Shown: piece after piece, positions 1 through 6,111 of the stretch | How the letters are laid out: each line of letters opens with the position of its first letter | Numbering within the stretch: position 1 is the first letter of the stretch | Source of the DNA: Bacteroidota bacterium | GTDB lineage: Bacteria; Bacteroidota; Bacteroidia; Chitinophagales; Saprospiraceae | Assembly (NCBI GenBank): GCA_029573365.1 | Contig: JAKQGD010000484.1 | Coordinates: forward strand, 1-6,111 | Length of the DNA: 6,111 nucleotides | Direction of reading: 5' to 3' | Position numbers and translations under genes: made by a program | Notes under the pieces: model-generated | Told to the model about the DNA's origin: nothing | Database searches by the model: none | Seen by the model: only the letters and a program-made list of their open reading frames with translations

Positions 1-795
1 CATGGTAAAACACCTCCCTGTGCCGGAAGAATCGTCAGCGAAAAAATATCGAGAGTAGTGACAGGCTGTTTTGACCCAAATCCTGTGGTCAGTGGCAAAG
101 GAATAGAATACCTGAGAAATCACGGCATAGAAGTGACCACCTCTATACTGGAACACGAGGCAAAATCGATGATCAGGCCCTTTAGGGCACATCTGGAAGG
201 CTTGCCATATATCATTCTGAAGTGGGCTGCCTCCTCAGATGGCTTTATTAGTCAAAAAGGTAAGCAGACCTGGCTGACCAATGACATGAGCAGGACGCTG
301 GTCCACAAATGGCGAGCCGAGGCCGATGCCGTTATGGTTGGCAAAAACACGCTTATAACGGACAAACCTAGGCTAACCGTCAGGGAAACAGCAGGAAATA
401 ATCCGGTTCGCATTGTCGCAGATACTCACCTGGAAAGCCTGGATTTTCTGCGGCAGCATTATTCTGATGAATCATGGACCGTCCTCAACAGGGTAAGAAG
501 CGGACGGGAAGGAACCATAAATCTGGTGCATTATGAGGATGAAAGCGGATTTAGGTCGGCCTTCTCCAAATTGTTCCTATCGGGTATACACACGATAATC
601 ATCGAAGGAGGAAGTGAGCTTTTGACATCGATAATAAACACAGGCCTCTGGCACGAAGCCAGAATATTCACCGTAAGGTGTCTCTTAAAGGAAGGGATCA
701 GGGCCCCGCATCTCGAGGGAAGGCTGAGGTCCAAACTTAGATTGGGCGATGATGTTTTGCATACAATAGACAACATCCAGCTGCACCATGACTGA
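1..795 (+). CDS. ribD: RibD, bifunctional riboflavin biosynthesis deaminase/reductase (5'-truncated by window edge)
   Basis: The frame is open from base 1, so this is the C-terminal 264 residues of a protein usually about 340-370 long. RibD deaminates the pyrimidine product of GTP cyclohydrolase II and then reduces its ribosyl side chain with NADPH, in the cytoplasm. Residues 1-7 read HGKTPPC, the end of the zinc-dependent deaminase motif; Cys7 matches the last zinc ligand, while the HAE motif and first ligand Cys lie off the window. GCFDPNP and GKGIEYLRNHGIEV close the deaminase domain. The reductase domain starts near residue 69 (PYIILKWAASSDG), with WLTND, ADAVMVGKNTLITDKPRLTVR-type core around residues 90-129, and IIEGG at 200-204. 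An apparent GTG start at 58 falls inside the conserved deaminase fold and is not the true start. The stop overlaps the start of nth by 8 nt, suggesting co-transcription. Nothing in the visible part looks damaged. Identification is firm. Confidence 0.96.
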   Translation, partial: HGKTPPCAGRIVSEKISRVVTGCFDPNPVVSGKGIEYLRNHGIEVTTSILEHEAKSMIRPFRAHLEGLPYIILKWAASSDGFISQKGKQTWLTNDMSRTLVHKWRAEADAVMVGKNTLITDKPRLTVRETAGNNPVRIVADTHLESLDFLRQHYSDESWTVLNRVRSGREGTINLVHYEDESGFRSAFSKLFLSGIHTIIIEGGSELLTSIINTGLWHEARIFTVRCLLKEGIRAPHLEGRLRSKLRLGDDVLHTIDNIQLHHD

Positions 796-1423
796 TAAAA
801 AGAAAGTCGCATTTATTACAGAAACCCTGGACAGGCTATTTCCTGAGACTCCCATTCCCCTGGAACACAGTGATCCATATACGTTGCTGGTGGCGGTTCT
901 ATTATCCGCACAGTGTACCGACGAAAGGGTCAACAAGGTCACTCCTGCCCTATTTGCTTTGGCGGACAATCCATATGACATGGCGGCTGTCAATACAGAA
1001 ACCATAGAACAAATCATCAAACCCTGCGGCCTGTCCCCATCCAAGTCAAAGGCCATTTCTGCCCTTTCGCAAATCCTGATTGACAAGTATGCAGGTAAAG
1101 TACCCGATAGTTTTGAAGCTCTGGAAGCTTTGCCCGGCGTAGGCCACAAAACTGCCTCAGTAGTTATGTCACAGGCGTTTGGCGTGCCGGCTTTTCCCGT
1201 AGACACTCACATACACAGACTAGCCACCAGATGGGGGCTTACTTCTGGTAAAAATGTTACAGAAACAGAGAAAGATCTTAAAAGGATTTTTCCTGAATCA
1301 AGCTGGAATAAACTTCACCTGCAGATCATATTTTTCGGCAGGAAATATTGCCCTGCCAAGGCTCATGATCCAAATAACTGCCCTATATGCTCTGTGATTG
1401 ATGTCAGTAAAAAACAAGAATAA
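788..1423 (+). CDS. nth: Endonuclease III (DNA glycosylase/AP lyase) with a three-Cys C-terminal metal site
   Basis: A complete 211-residue protein, the usual length for endonuclease III, which removes oxidised pyrimidines from DNA and cleaves the resulting abasic site in base-excision repair. Visible features are LLSAQCTDERVN (38-49), including the conserved Gln that probes the lesion; the helix-hairpin-helix LPGVGHKTA (115-123) with the catalytic Lys121; and VDTHIHR (138-144) with the catalytic Asp139. The C-terminus normally binds a [4Fe-4S] cluster through four Cys (C-x6-C-x2-C-x5-C in E. coli). Here only Cys188, Cys198 and Cys201 are present; the expected fourth Cys is replaced by SVIDVS, and His193 sits midway in the enlarged first spacer. 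The ATG at 788 overlaps the ribD stop and gives the expected N-terminus; no Shine-Dalgarno sequence is visible, as is usual in Bacteroidota. Family identity is firm; whether the cluster forms is unknown. Confidence 0.97.
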   Translation: MTDKKKVAFITETLDRLFPETPIPLEHSDPYTLLVAVLLSAQCTDERVNKVTPALFALADNPYDMAAVNTETIEQIIKPCGLSPSKSKAISALSQILIDKYAGKVPDSFEALEALPGVGHKTASVVMSQAFGVPAFPVDTHIHRLATRWGLTSGKNVTETEKDLKRIFPESSWNKLHLQIIFFGRKYCPAKAHDPNNCPICSVIDVSKKQE

Positions 1424-1428
1424 ATATT

Positions 1429-2370
1429 TTACTTAGGCGGCACCCTCATCCTGTAAGTATCCACCGAATATCCGCCCCATACTCCAAGGCCCCCTTTTAT
1501 ATTGGAGGCGATGCGGGTGTAGGATGAAAATGGTCCTCCACTGTTGGCACTAAAATCCCGGGTGTTCCAGAAATCAAAATGGGATTTGTCTATGCAGGTC
1601 CATTTTATAATAATACTGTCGCCTCGCGTAAAAAGCCCGAAGGATTCAGGATCAAAATCGCCATCCCGGCGTTCTGCCCGTTGCAGAGGAAACTCAAATT
1701 CCTTACCGTCAAAAATGGCATCATCGGTCACGGAGGTAAAGGGCGGTATGAGAGGACCTCCGGCAGACCCGGTTAAATAGCGGTAATAATTGGTCACTCC
1801 TGCAGGGTCTGAAATCTTTACATTGAGCTCAGCCAGACTGTCGCTAGGTTCACCGGGAGGCTCACTCCATTTAAAATCAAATAAACCTACATAGGGAGGT
1901 ATCGTGGTCAAGGCAGAAAGCTGTTTACCTTCTGCCATAACGGTAAGTTTGTACGTTCTGCCCACCTCTCTTTTTAGCTGATCAAGAATATCTACATAAA
2001 TACAAATGTCAATGGCCGATGAGTCGGGCTCAAATCCAAGGGTCCGGTACACTTCTGCTTTGATATTGTCAGGAAGGTTGGATAGGCAAAGTTCGCTTAG
2101 CTGCACGTCCTTGTTACCATCATTGACAGAAACGGAAGCTCCTTTGATAAAAAGTTCTGCAAATTTGTCGGCATTTACTGTAGAAATGAAAGGTATACTT
2201 TTCGATATGATGACATAGGTAGGATTGGCACCCGGACCGGCCTCAATGTATCCCTCGACTACAATTTCCTGAGCCGACACTTCGGTTTCAGGGACAAATG
2301 GCTCCTCACATCCTGACATCAAAAGGGTCAAGCCCAAAATCAGGACAAAACAACATTGTTTTATAATCAT
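1429..2370 (-). CDS. DUF4249 domain-containing outer-membrane lipoprotein, partner of the TonB-dependent receptor
   Basis: A lipoprotein of 313 residues from the ATG at 2370, or 317 from an in-frame ATG at 2382. I prefer 2370: its ATG overlaps the receptor stop as ATGA, and it gives a clean signal peptide (MIIKQ then a hydrophobic stretch), whereas the longer form adds an acidic residue. The lipobox is LMSGC, with lipidated Cys21 followed by Glu-Glu, resembling the acidic signals that send Bacteroidota lipoproteins to the cell surface. DUF4249 hallmarks are IVVEGYIEAG near the mature N-terminus, IFDGKEFEF, FTRGDSIIIKWTCID, and the C-terminal GGPFSSYTRIASNIKGGLGVWGGY-type ending (about residues 278-301). 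Cys95, Cys123 and Cys259 could allow a disulfide. The family has no established biochemical role; its regular position beside TonB-dependent receptors suggests it helps capture or deliver the ligand. No catalytic motif is seen. The family call is good; the function is inferred from context. Confidence 0.88.
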   Translation of the reverse strand: MIIKQCCFVLILGLTLLMSGCEEPFVPETEVSAQEIVVEGYIEAGPGANPTYVIISKSIPFISTVNADKFAELFIKGASVSVNDGNKDVQLSELCLSNLPDNIKAEVYRTLGFEPDSSAIDICIYVDILDQLKREVGRTYKLTVMAEGKQLSALTTIPPYVGLFDFKWSEPPGEPSDSLAELNVKISDPAGVTNYYRYLTGSAGGPLIPPFTSVTDDAIFDGKEFEFPLQRAERRDGDFDPESFGLFTRGDSIIIKWTCIDKSHFDFWNTRDFSANSGGPFSSYTRIASNIKGGLGVWGGYSVDTYRMRVPPK

Positions 2371-4736
2371 TTTTGGTTCCATTTAAAATTATAGGTTATA
2401 CTCGGTATAATGGGAAATATGGTGATTTTGCTGCCCTTGATGGTTGTAGACCCGGTTTGAAAATCGGTCTCGGTATCAAAATTGACAAAAAACGGATTTT
2501 TGCGGTTGTAAGTGTTGTACAATGAAAAAGTCCAGCTGCCAGAATATTTTTTCTTTGAATAAGGCTTGGGCGTGTACGTTGCCGAAAGGTCTAGCCTGTG
2601 ATAAGGGTCCAGCCGGGCACTGTTTCTCGGGCCGTAAAAGAGATTTAGGTTTTGGTCCACAAAGAAAAATCCTCTCACCGGCGTGTACAGTTTGCCTGTG
2701 CCATAAATAAAGATGGCGCCCAGGTCCCACTTTTTGGAGATTTTATAATTGGCGACCACAGACAGGTCATGTGGCCTGTCATAAACTGCCGGATACCACC
2801 TTCCACCTTCGATATCAGAAAATGAGCGTAGTGTTCGTGACAGGGTGTAACCTATCCAGCCGTTGAGCCTGCCTCGTGACTTTTTTACAAAAAACTCAGC
2901 TCCATAAGCCTTGCCTTTGCCAAAAACAAATTCGTCCTCCACTTCCTTGCTGATGTCGTTTACATAATTGTCGGCATAGTCTATCTGATTGCGAAGGTCC
3001 TTGTAATAGACCTCAAATGATGTTTCGATTTCGTCATTGTTCCAGTTTTTAAATATGCCGGCAGCATACTGAATTCCACGCTGCGGTTTGACTACTTCTG
3101 TACTTGGCACCCAGATATCAGCAGGAAGGGTACTCGACGAGTTGCTGACCAGATGCAGGTATTGGGTGGTTATTGCCATGCCCGATTTAAAACTCAGATC
3201 AGAGGCCAACCTTAGATTTATACTCAGACGGGGCTCGATGCCGCTGTAAAACTTAACAGATTCGAAGGTGCCAAACTCCTGGCCCGTCAGTTTGGAAGTA
3301 TAAGGGCCGACTTGCTGAAAACCACTGAGCCTTATACCCGCATTGACCGAAAGGTCCTTTGTAGCCTTAAATTCATCCGTAAAATAAAGGCCGATTTCAT
3401 TGGCATATTTTTCTTTGAAGTTTGTGGCAAAGTTGACTTCACCGTTGGTGGCACTGGCTGTATTGGGAGTCAGCGTATGAAAAGTATAGTTGACACCGTA
3501 TTTGAGCACATTGCGGTTGCCAGGATAGTTTTCAAAATCGATTTTCAGATTCCAGTCTCTGATGCCTGAGTGCAACTTAAAAACAAAATCATCTTGCCCA
3601 CCATTAAACCTGAATCGATAATCATTGTACACGGCAGAAACATTCATGAACATCTTGTCATTAAAAAGATGGTTCCACCTCAAGGTAGCAGTCTTATTGC
3701 CATAAGGTAAATCAAATGCAAAATCCCTGCCCGGCTGTCTGAATTTAAATACGTCATTTCCAAAATAGCCGCTGAAGTAAAGCCTGTTTCTGTCAGAAAA
3801 TGTGTAATTCCACTTCGTATTCAGGTCGTAAAAATAATAGTTGGTTCCCTCGAAATTGGTGCCTTTTAGGGCGGGCTGTACGAGGTCAACCACATAGGTC
3901 CTCCTGCCTGAAATGATAAACGAACTTTTGTCTTTTACAATGGGCCCTTGTACAGTCAACCGTGAAGATACGAGTCCAATGCCGCCTTCAACCTCGAAGT
4001 GTTTGTTGTTGCCCTCTTTCATCTGGATGTCCAGCACCGAAGACAGTCTTCCTCCATAATTGGCGGGCATATTGCCCTTTATAAGGATAGTGTTTTTAAT
4101 CGCATCCGAATTGAAAACCGAAAAGAACCCGAGCATGTGTCCGGCATTGTACACCACAGCTTCGTCGAGAAGCACGAGATTTTGGTCTGGGCCACCACCT
4201 CTGACATAAAATCCGGCATTGCCCTCGCCTGACGACAACACCCCCGGCAAAAGTTGTATGGTTTTAAGCACATCTACTTCTCCAAAAATAGCCGGTAGTT
4301 TCTTGATGTTTTCTACGGGGAGTTCTACCGTGCCCATCTGAGTACCTTCGACGTTGAGTTTCTGCTTATCTCGTTCAGCAGATATGACCACTTCTTCTAT
4401 GACAACACCTTCGTCGAGAGTGATGTTTTGGGTGTAATTGGAGGTGAGTGTAAGGTCGAGGTACTTATCTTTGTAACCGAGGTAGGAATAAACAAGCCTG
4501 TAAGTACCGGCCTCCAGCGTTAGGCTGTAGAAGCCGTAAGTGTTGGTGGTGGCTCCCTGTGCCGCATTGCCGGTATTTATGACATTGGCACCTATGAGGG
4601 TCTCGCCACTGGCTGCATCACGTACATACCCACTGACTGTGTATTTAACCTGGGCGTTCAAACCACTAATTCCCGTCAACAGCAAAACCAGATTTATCAG
4701 AGTCTTTTTTGCAACACGGCCCAATGCTAGTCTCAT
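2367..4736 (-). CDS. TonB-dependent outer-membrane receptor with N-terminal carboxypeptidase-regulatory-like domain
   Basis: A complete 789-residue receptor. It probably forms a 22-strand outer-membrane barrel that imports a ligand using TonB/ExbBD energy. Residues 1-28 are a signal peptide (basic MRLALGRVAKK, hydrophobic core, cleavage likely after LNA). Residues about 32-109 form a carboxypeptidase-regulatory-like beta-sandwich (VSGYVRDAASGETLIGANV, then YGFYSLTLEAGTYRLVYSYLGY). A TonB-box-like IEEVVISA follows at 113-120. The plug spans about 130-245, with LPAIFGEVDVLKTIQLLPGV, FYVRGGGPDQNLVLLDEA, GFFSVFNSDAIK and NYGGRLSSVLDI. The rest is barrel, ending in SITYNFKW plus three residues (NQK), so the usual terminal aromatic is not last. 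There is no SusD-like gene and no long SusC-type architecture; the partner is the DUF4249 lipoprotein translated through a stop/start overlap. No sigma/anti-sigma pair is adjacent. The substrate cannot be told from the sequence; siderophore, peptide or other small ligands are all possible. Confidence 0.95.
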   Translation of the reverse strand: MRLALGRVAKKTLINLVLLLTGISGLNAQVKYTVSGYVRDAASGETLIGANVINTGNAAQGATTNTYGFYSLTLEAGTYRLVYSYLGYKDKYLDLTLTSNYTQNITLDEGVVIEEVVISAERDKQKLNVEGTQMGTVELPVENIKKLPAIFGEVDVLKTIQLLPGVLSSGEGNAGFYVRGGGPDQNLVLLDEAVVYNAGHMLGFFSVFNSDAIKNTILIKGNMPANYGGRLSSVLDIQMKEGNNKHFEVEGGIGLVSSRLTVQGPIVKDKSSFIISGRRTYVVDLVQPALKGTNFEGTNYYFYDLNTKWNYTFSDRNRLYFSGYFGNDVFKFRQPGRDFAFDLPYGNKTATLRWNHLFNDKMFMNVSAVYNDYRFRFNGGQDDFVFKLHSGIRDWNLKIDFENYPGNRNVLKYGVNYTFHTLTPNTASATNGEVNFATNFKEKYANEIGLYFTDEFKATKDLSVNAGIRLSGFQQVGPYTSKLTGQEFGTFESVKFYSGIEPRLSINLRLASDLSFKSGMAITTQYLHLVSNSSSTLPADIWVPSTEVVKPQRGIQYAAGIFKNWNNDEIETSFEVYYKDLRNQIDYADNYVNDISKEVEDEFVFGKGKAYGAEFFVKKSRGRLNGWIGYTLSRTLRSFSDIEGGRWYPAVYDRPHDLSVVANYKISKKWDLGAIFIYGTGKLYTPVRGFFFVDQNLNLFYGPRNSARLDPYHRLDLSATYTPKPYSKKKYSGSWTFSLYNTYNRKNPFFVNFDTETDFQTGSTTIKGSKITIFPIIPSITYNFKWNQK

Positions 4737-4876
4737 ATAAAAAAGTCAAATATTTTGTAAAAGTCCAGGTATAACGCTAATAAGTCAAATTTGCTTACAC
4801 AAAAGGACTATTTTTAGATATACACTTAAAATGGGACGATAAACAGCCGTATTAATTGCTGATGGCAGACCCGTTT
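4737..4876 (-). promoter_or_regulatory. AT-rich intergenic leader upstream of the TonB-dependent receptor, probable promoter region
   Basis: This 140-nt gap lies between the end of the ABC-F gene and the receptor start, both read on the minus strand, and is the only place a dedicated receptor promoter could lie outside coding sequence. I searched it for the Bacteroidota promoter pattern (TTTG or TTG, about 19-21 nt, then TAnnTTTG). On the minus strand there are two one-mismatch -7 candidates, CAAATTTG and AATATTTG, neither with a well-spaced -33 element; AATATTTG is also very close to the ATG. No convincing GC-rich hairpin with a T-run follows the ABC-F stop, so read-through from the ABC-F gene is possible. 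No open frame or RNA family is recognised. Confidence 0.3.
4743..4790. repeat. 9-bp direct repeat AAGTCAAAT in the receptor leader
   Basis: AAGTCAAAT occurs at 4743-4751 and again at 4782-4790, 39 bp apart, with a partial copy AAGTC at 4761-4765 between them (start-to-start spacings 18 and 21 bp). The right copy runs into the palindrome CAAATTTG (4786-4793). Such spacing could suit a regulator binding one face of the helix just upstream of the receptor gene. The region is AT-rich and the repeats are short, so chance is a serious alternative. Confidence 0.3.
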
Positions 4877-6111
4877 TTACCCTAAATTCTCATACTCAAA
4901 TGACAAAGTCTCCCACTCTACCAACTTTGAATCCAGGGCATCTTTCATCTGCACGTATTTTTTATTAGTCTCAGCAAAATGCGGGTCCATGTAAAAATTA
5001 GGGTCTGAAAGCCTGGTCTCCAGCAGGGCCATGTCGTTTTCCAGCTTGCCAATCTCCCTCTCTAGAGACTGAATTTGTTTCTTAAGCTTTCTGCTCTCCT
5101 CGGTCTCAGGTTTCTTGGGCTGCGTGTCTACCTCCTTTGCGGGTGTTTTTTCCTTTTGGGTGTCAATCTCCCTCATGTCACTGAGCTTTCTTTTTTCAAG
5201 AAAATACTCTATATCGCCGAGGTATTCGCGTACCGAACCATCCTTAAACTCATAAACTTTATTGGTCAATCCAGCCAGAAATTCCCTGTCGTGAGAGATA
5301 ACGAGGAGGGTGCCTTCGAAATCCATCAGGGCATTTTTTAGTATCTCTTTGCTAAAAATATCAAGGTGGTTTGTGGGTTCGTCTAGAATCAGGAAGTTGC
5401 ACGGTCTCATGATGAGAGATGCCATGGCCAGCCTGGCCCTTTCGCCACCACTGAGTACGGTTACTTTTTTATCTACGTCGCCCCCGGAAAAAAGGAACGA
5501 TCCGAGGATGTTTCTGATACGGGGCCTCATTTCTTCCGGAGCCTTTTCTTCCATGGTCTCCAGCACGGTTTGACTCAGATCCAGGAGGTCTGACTGATTC
5601 TGGGCATAGTATGACATGGCCAGATTGGAACCGGCGATGACTTCCCCTGATGTAGCAGTCAGAACACCGGCCATGATTTTTGCCATGGTGGTTTTTCCCT
5701 GACCGTTTTGGCCTACAAAAGCCACCCTTTCGCCCCGCTCTATGGTCATATTGATGTTTCTGAATACATTCTTATCTCCAAACGACTTTGTCAGGTCAGC
5801 CACTCGGATGACATCCCTGCCAGAACGTGGCACTTCTGCAAAACGGATTTTCATGGCTTTTAATGATTCGACAGGCATGTCGATTCTGTCTACCTTGTCG
5901 AGAAGTTTCTGCATACTTTGGGCCATCTTGGTTTTATTGGCCTTTGCCATAAAACGATTGATGGTTTTTTCCTTTTGGGCTATGTCCCTCTGCTGGTTTT
6001 CATAAGCCGCAATTTGTATTGTCTTTTGTTTTTCCTTTTCTTCCAGAAACTTGTTATATCTCAGTCTGTAATCTGAGATGCGACCGTTTTCTACTTCAAT
6101 GATGCGGTTGC
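4877..6111 (-). CDS. ABC-F family ATPase (ribosome-associated), C-terminal part; start lies beyond the right edge
   Basis: The frame stays open to the window edge, giving the last 410 residues of a protein usually about 540-650 long. ABC-F proteins carry two ATPase domains without membrane segments and act on the ribosome, many of them at the E site to resolve stalled translation. The fragment begins in NRIIEVENGRISDYR, the end of the first ABC domain. Next comes an Arg/Lys-rich linker (about 20-95) including NRFMAKANKTKMAQSMQK, resembling the P-site-tRNA-contacting linker of YheS/YdiF-type members. The second ABC domain has Walker A GQNGQGKT (133-140), a Gln in YYAQNQ (170), signature LSGGE (219-223), Walker B FLILDE ending at Glu244, NHLD, and H-loop His273 in VISHDREF. 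A Lys/Glu-rich tail (about 338-410) is predicted coiled coil, as in Uup-like members. The ATG at 5950 lies inside the linker and is not the real start. All catalytic motifs of the visible domain are intact. The exact subfamily is uncertain. Confidence 0.95.
   Translation of the reverse strand, partial: NRIIEVENGRISDYRLRYNKFLEEKEKQKTIQIAAYENQQRDIAQKEKTINRFMAKANKTKMAQSMQKLLDKVDRIDMPVESLKAMKIRFAEVPRSGRDVIRVADLTKSFGDKNVFRNINMTIERGERVAFVGQNGQGKTTMAKIMAGVLTATSGEVIAGSNLAMSYYAQNQSDLLDLSQTVLETMEEKAPEEMRPRIRNILGSFLFSGGDVDKKVTVLSGGERARLAMASLIMRPCNFLILDEPTNHLDIFSKEILKNALMDFEGTLLVISHDREFLAGLTNKVYEFKDGSVREYLGDIEYFLEKRKLSDMREIDTQKEKTPAKEVDTQPKKPETEESRKLKKQIQSLEREIGKLENDMALLETRLSDPNFYMDPHFAETNKKYVQMKDALDSKLVEWETLSFEYENLG

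Noticed and set aside
58..60. GTG as the start of the ribD-like gene
   Set aside because: The frame is open to base 1 and encodes the conserved HGKTPPC zinc-site segment upstream, so the gene is cut by the window edge.
685..1206. A 173-codon open frame on the minus strand antisense to ribD and nth
   Set aside because: It lies wholly within well-identified genes on the other strand, the translation resembles no known family, and it has no plausible leader or start context.
1406..1433. The inverted repeat as an intrinsic bidirectional terminator
   Set aside because: The 7-bp stem has only two G-C pairs with a 14-nt loop and no good T-run in a terminator position, so it is too weak to call.
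3312..3569. Short plus-strand open frames inside the receptor gene (also near 3999-4232, 4540-4740 and 2522-2710)
   Set aside because: Low-complexity or unrecognisable translations fully antisense to a conserved receptor; they follow from codon bias on the opposite strand.
5948..5950. ATG at 5950 as the start of the ABC-F gene
   Set aside because: The same frame continues to the edge with 53 more residues that match the end of the first ABC domain and the linker.
5075..6005. Plus-strand open frames antisense to the ABC-F gene, some with hydrophobic stretches that look like membrane proteins
   Set aside because: Hydrophobic runs here mirror the Lys/Glu-rich coding sequence on the other strand, where Lys and Glu codons read in reverse give Phe and Leu; the ABC-F motifs are unambiguous.
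1..6111. CRISPR arrays, tRNA or rRNA genes, insertion sequences, defence or prophage genes
   Set aside because: No regularly spaced repeats, RNA gene signatures, transposase motifs or terminal repeats were seen, and almost every base is accounted for by five conserved genes.

Overview
The window is ordinary chromosomal DNA from a member of the Bacteroidota, most likely a Cytophagales-like lineage. The evidence is a TonB-dependent receptor with an N-terminal carboxypeptidase-regulatory-like domain paired with a DUF4249 lipoprotein (an arrangement characteristic of this phylum), no clear Shine-Dalgarno sequences, and moderate base composition. Genus and species cannot be decided from the sequence. 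There are no RNA genes, insertion sequences, CRISPR arrays or phage genes, and coding density is very high.

Left part (1-1423, + strand): the 3' part of ribD (riboflavin biosynthesis deaminase/reductase), cut by the window edge, overlaps by 8 nt the complete nth gene (endonuclease III, base-excision repair). The overlap suggests co-transcription, though the two functions are unrelated. The nth product has an intact catalytic core but a non-canonical C-terminal metal site: three Cys and one His where four Cys are expected.

Middle part (1429-4736, - strand): a two-gene transcription unit encodes an outer-membrane TonB-dependent receptor and, joined by an ATGA stop/start overlap, a DUF4249 lipoprotein. 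They probably act together at the outer membrane to import an unidentified ligand. The unit converges on nth, with only 5 nt between the two stop codons.

Right part (4877-6111, - strand): the C-terminal 410 residues of an ABC-F family ribosome-associated ATPase, whose N-terminal ABC domain lies beyond the right edge. A 140-nt AT-rich gap separates it from the receptor gene. This is the only sizeable non-coding segment; it probably carries the receptor promoter and contains a 9-bp direct repeat.

No clearly new system is visible. The best leads are the altered metal site of endonuclease III and the unassigned substrate of the receptor/DUF4249 pair.
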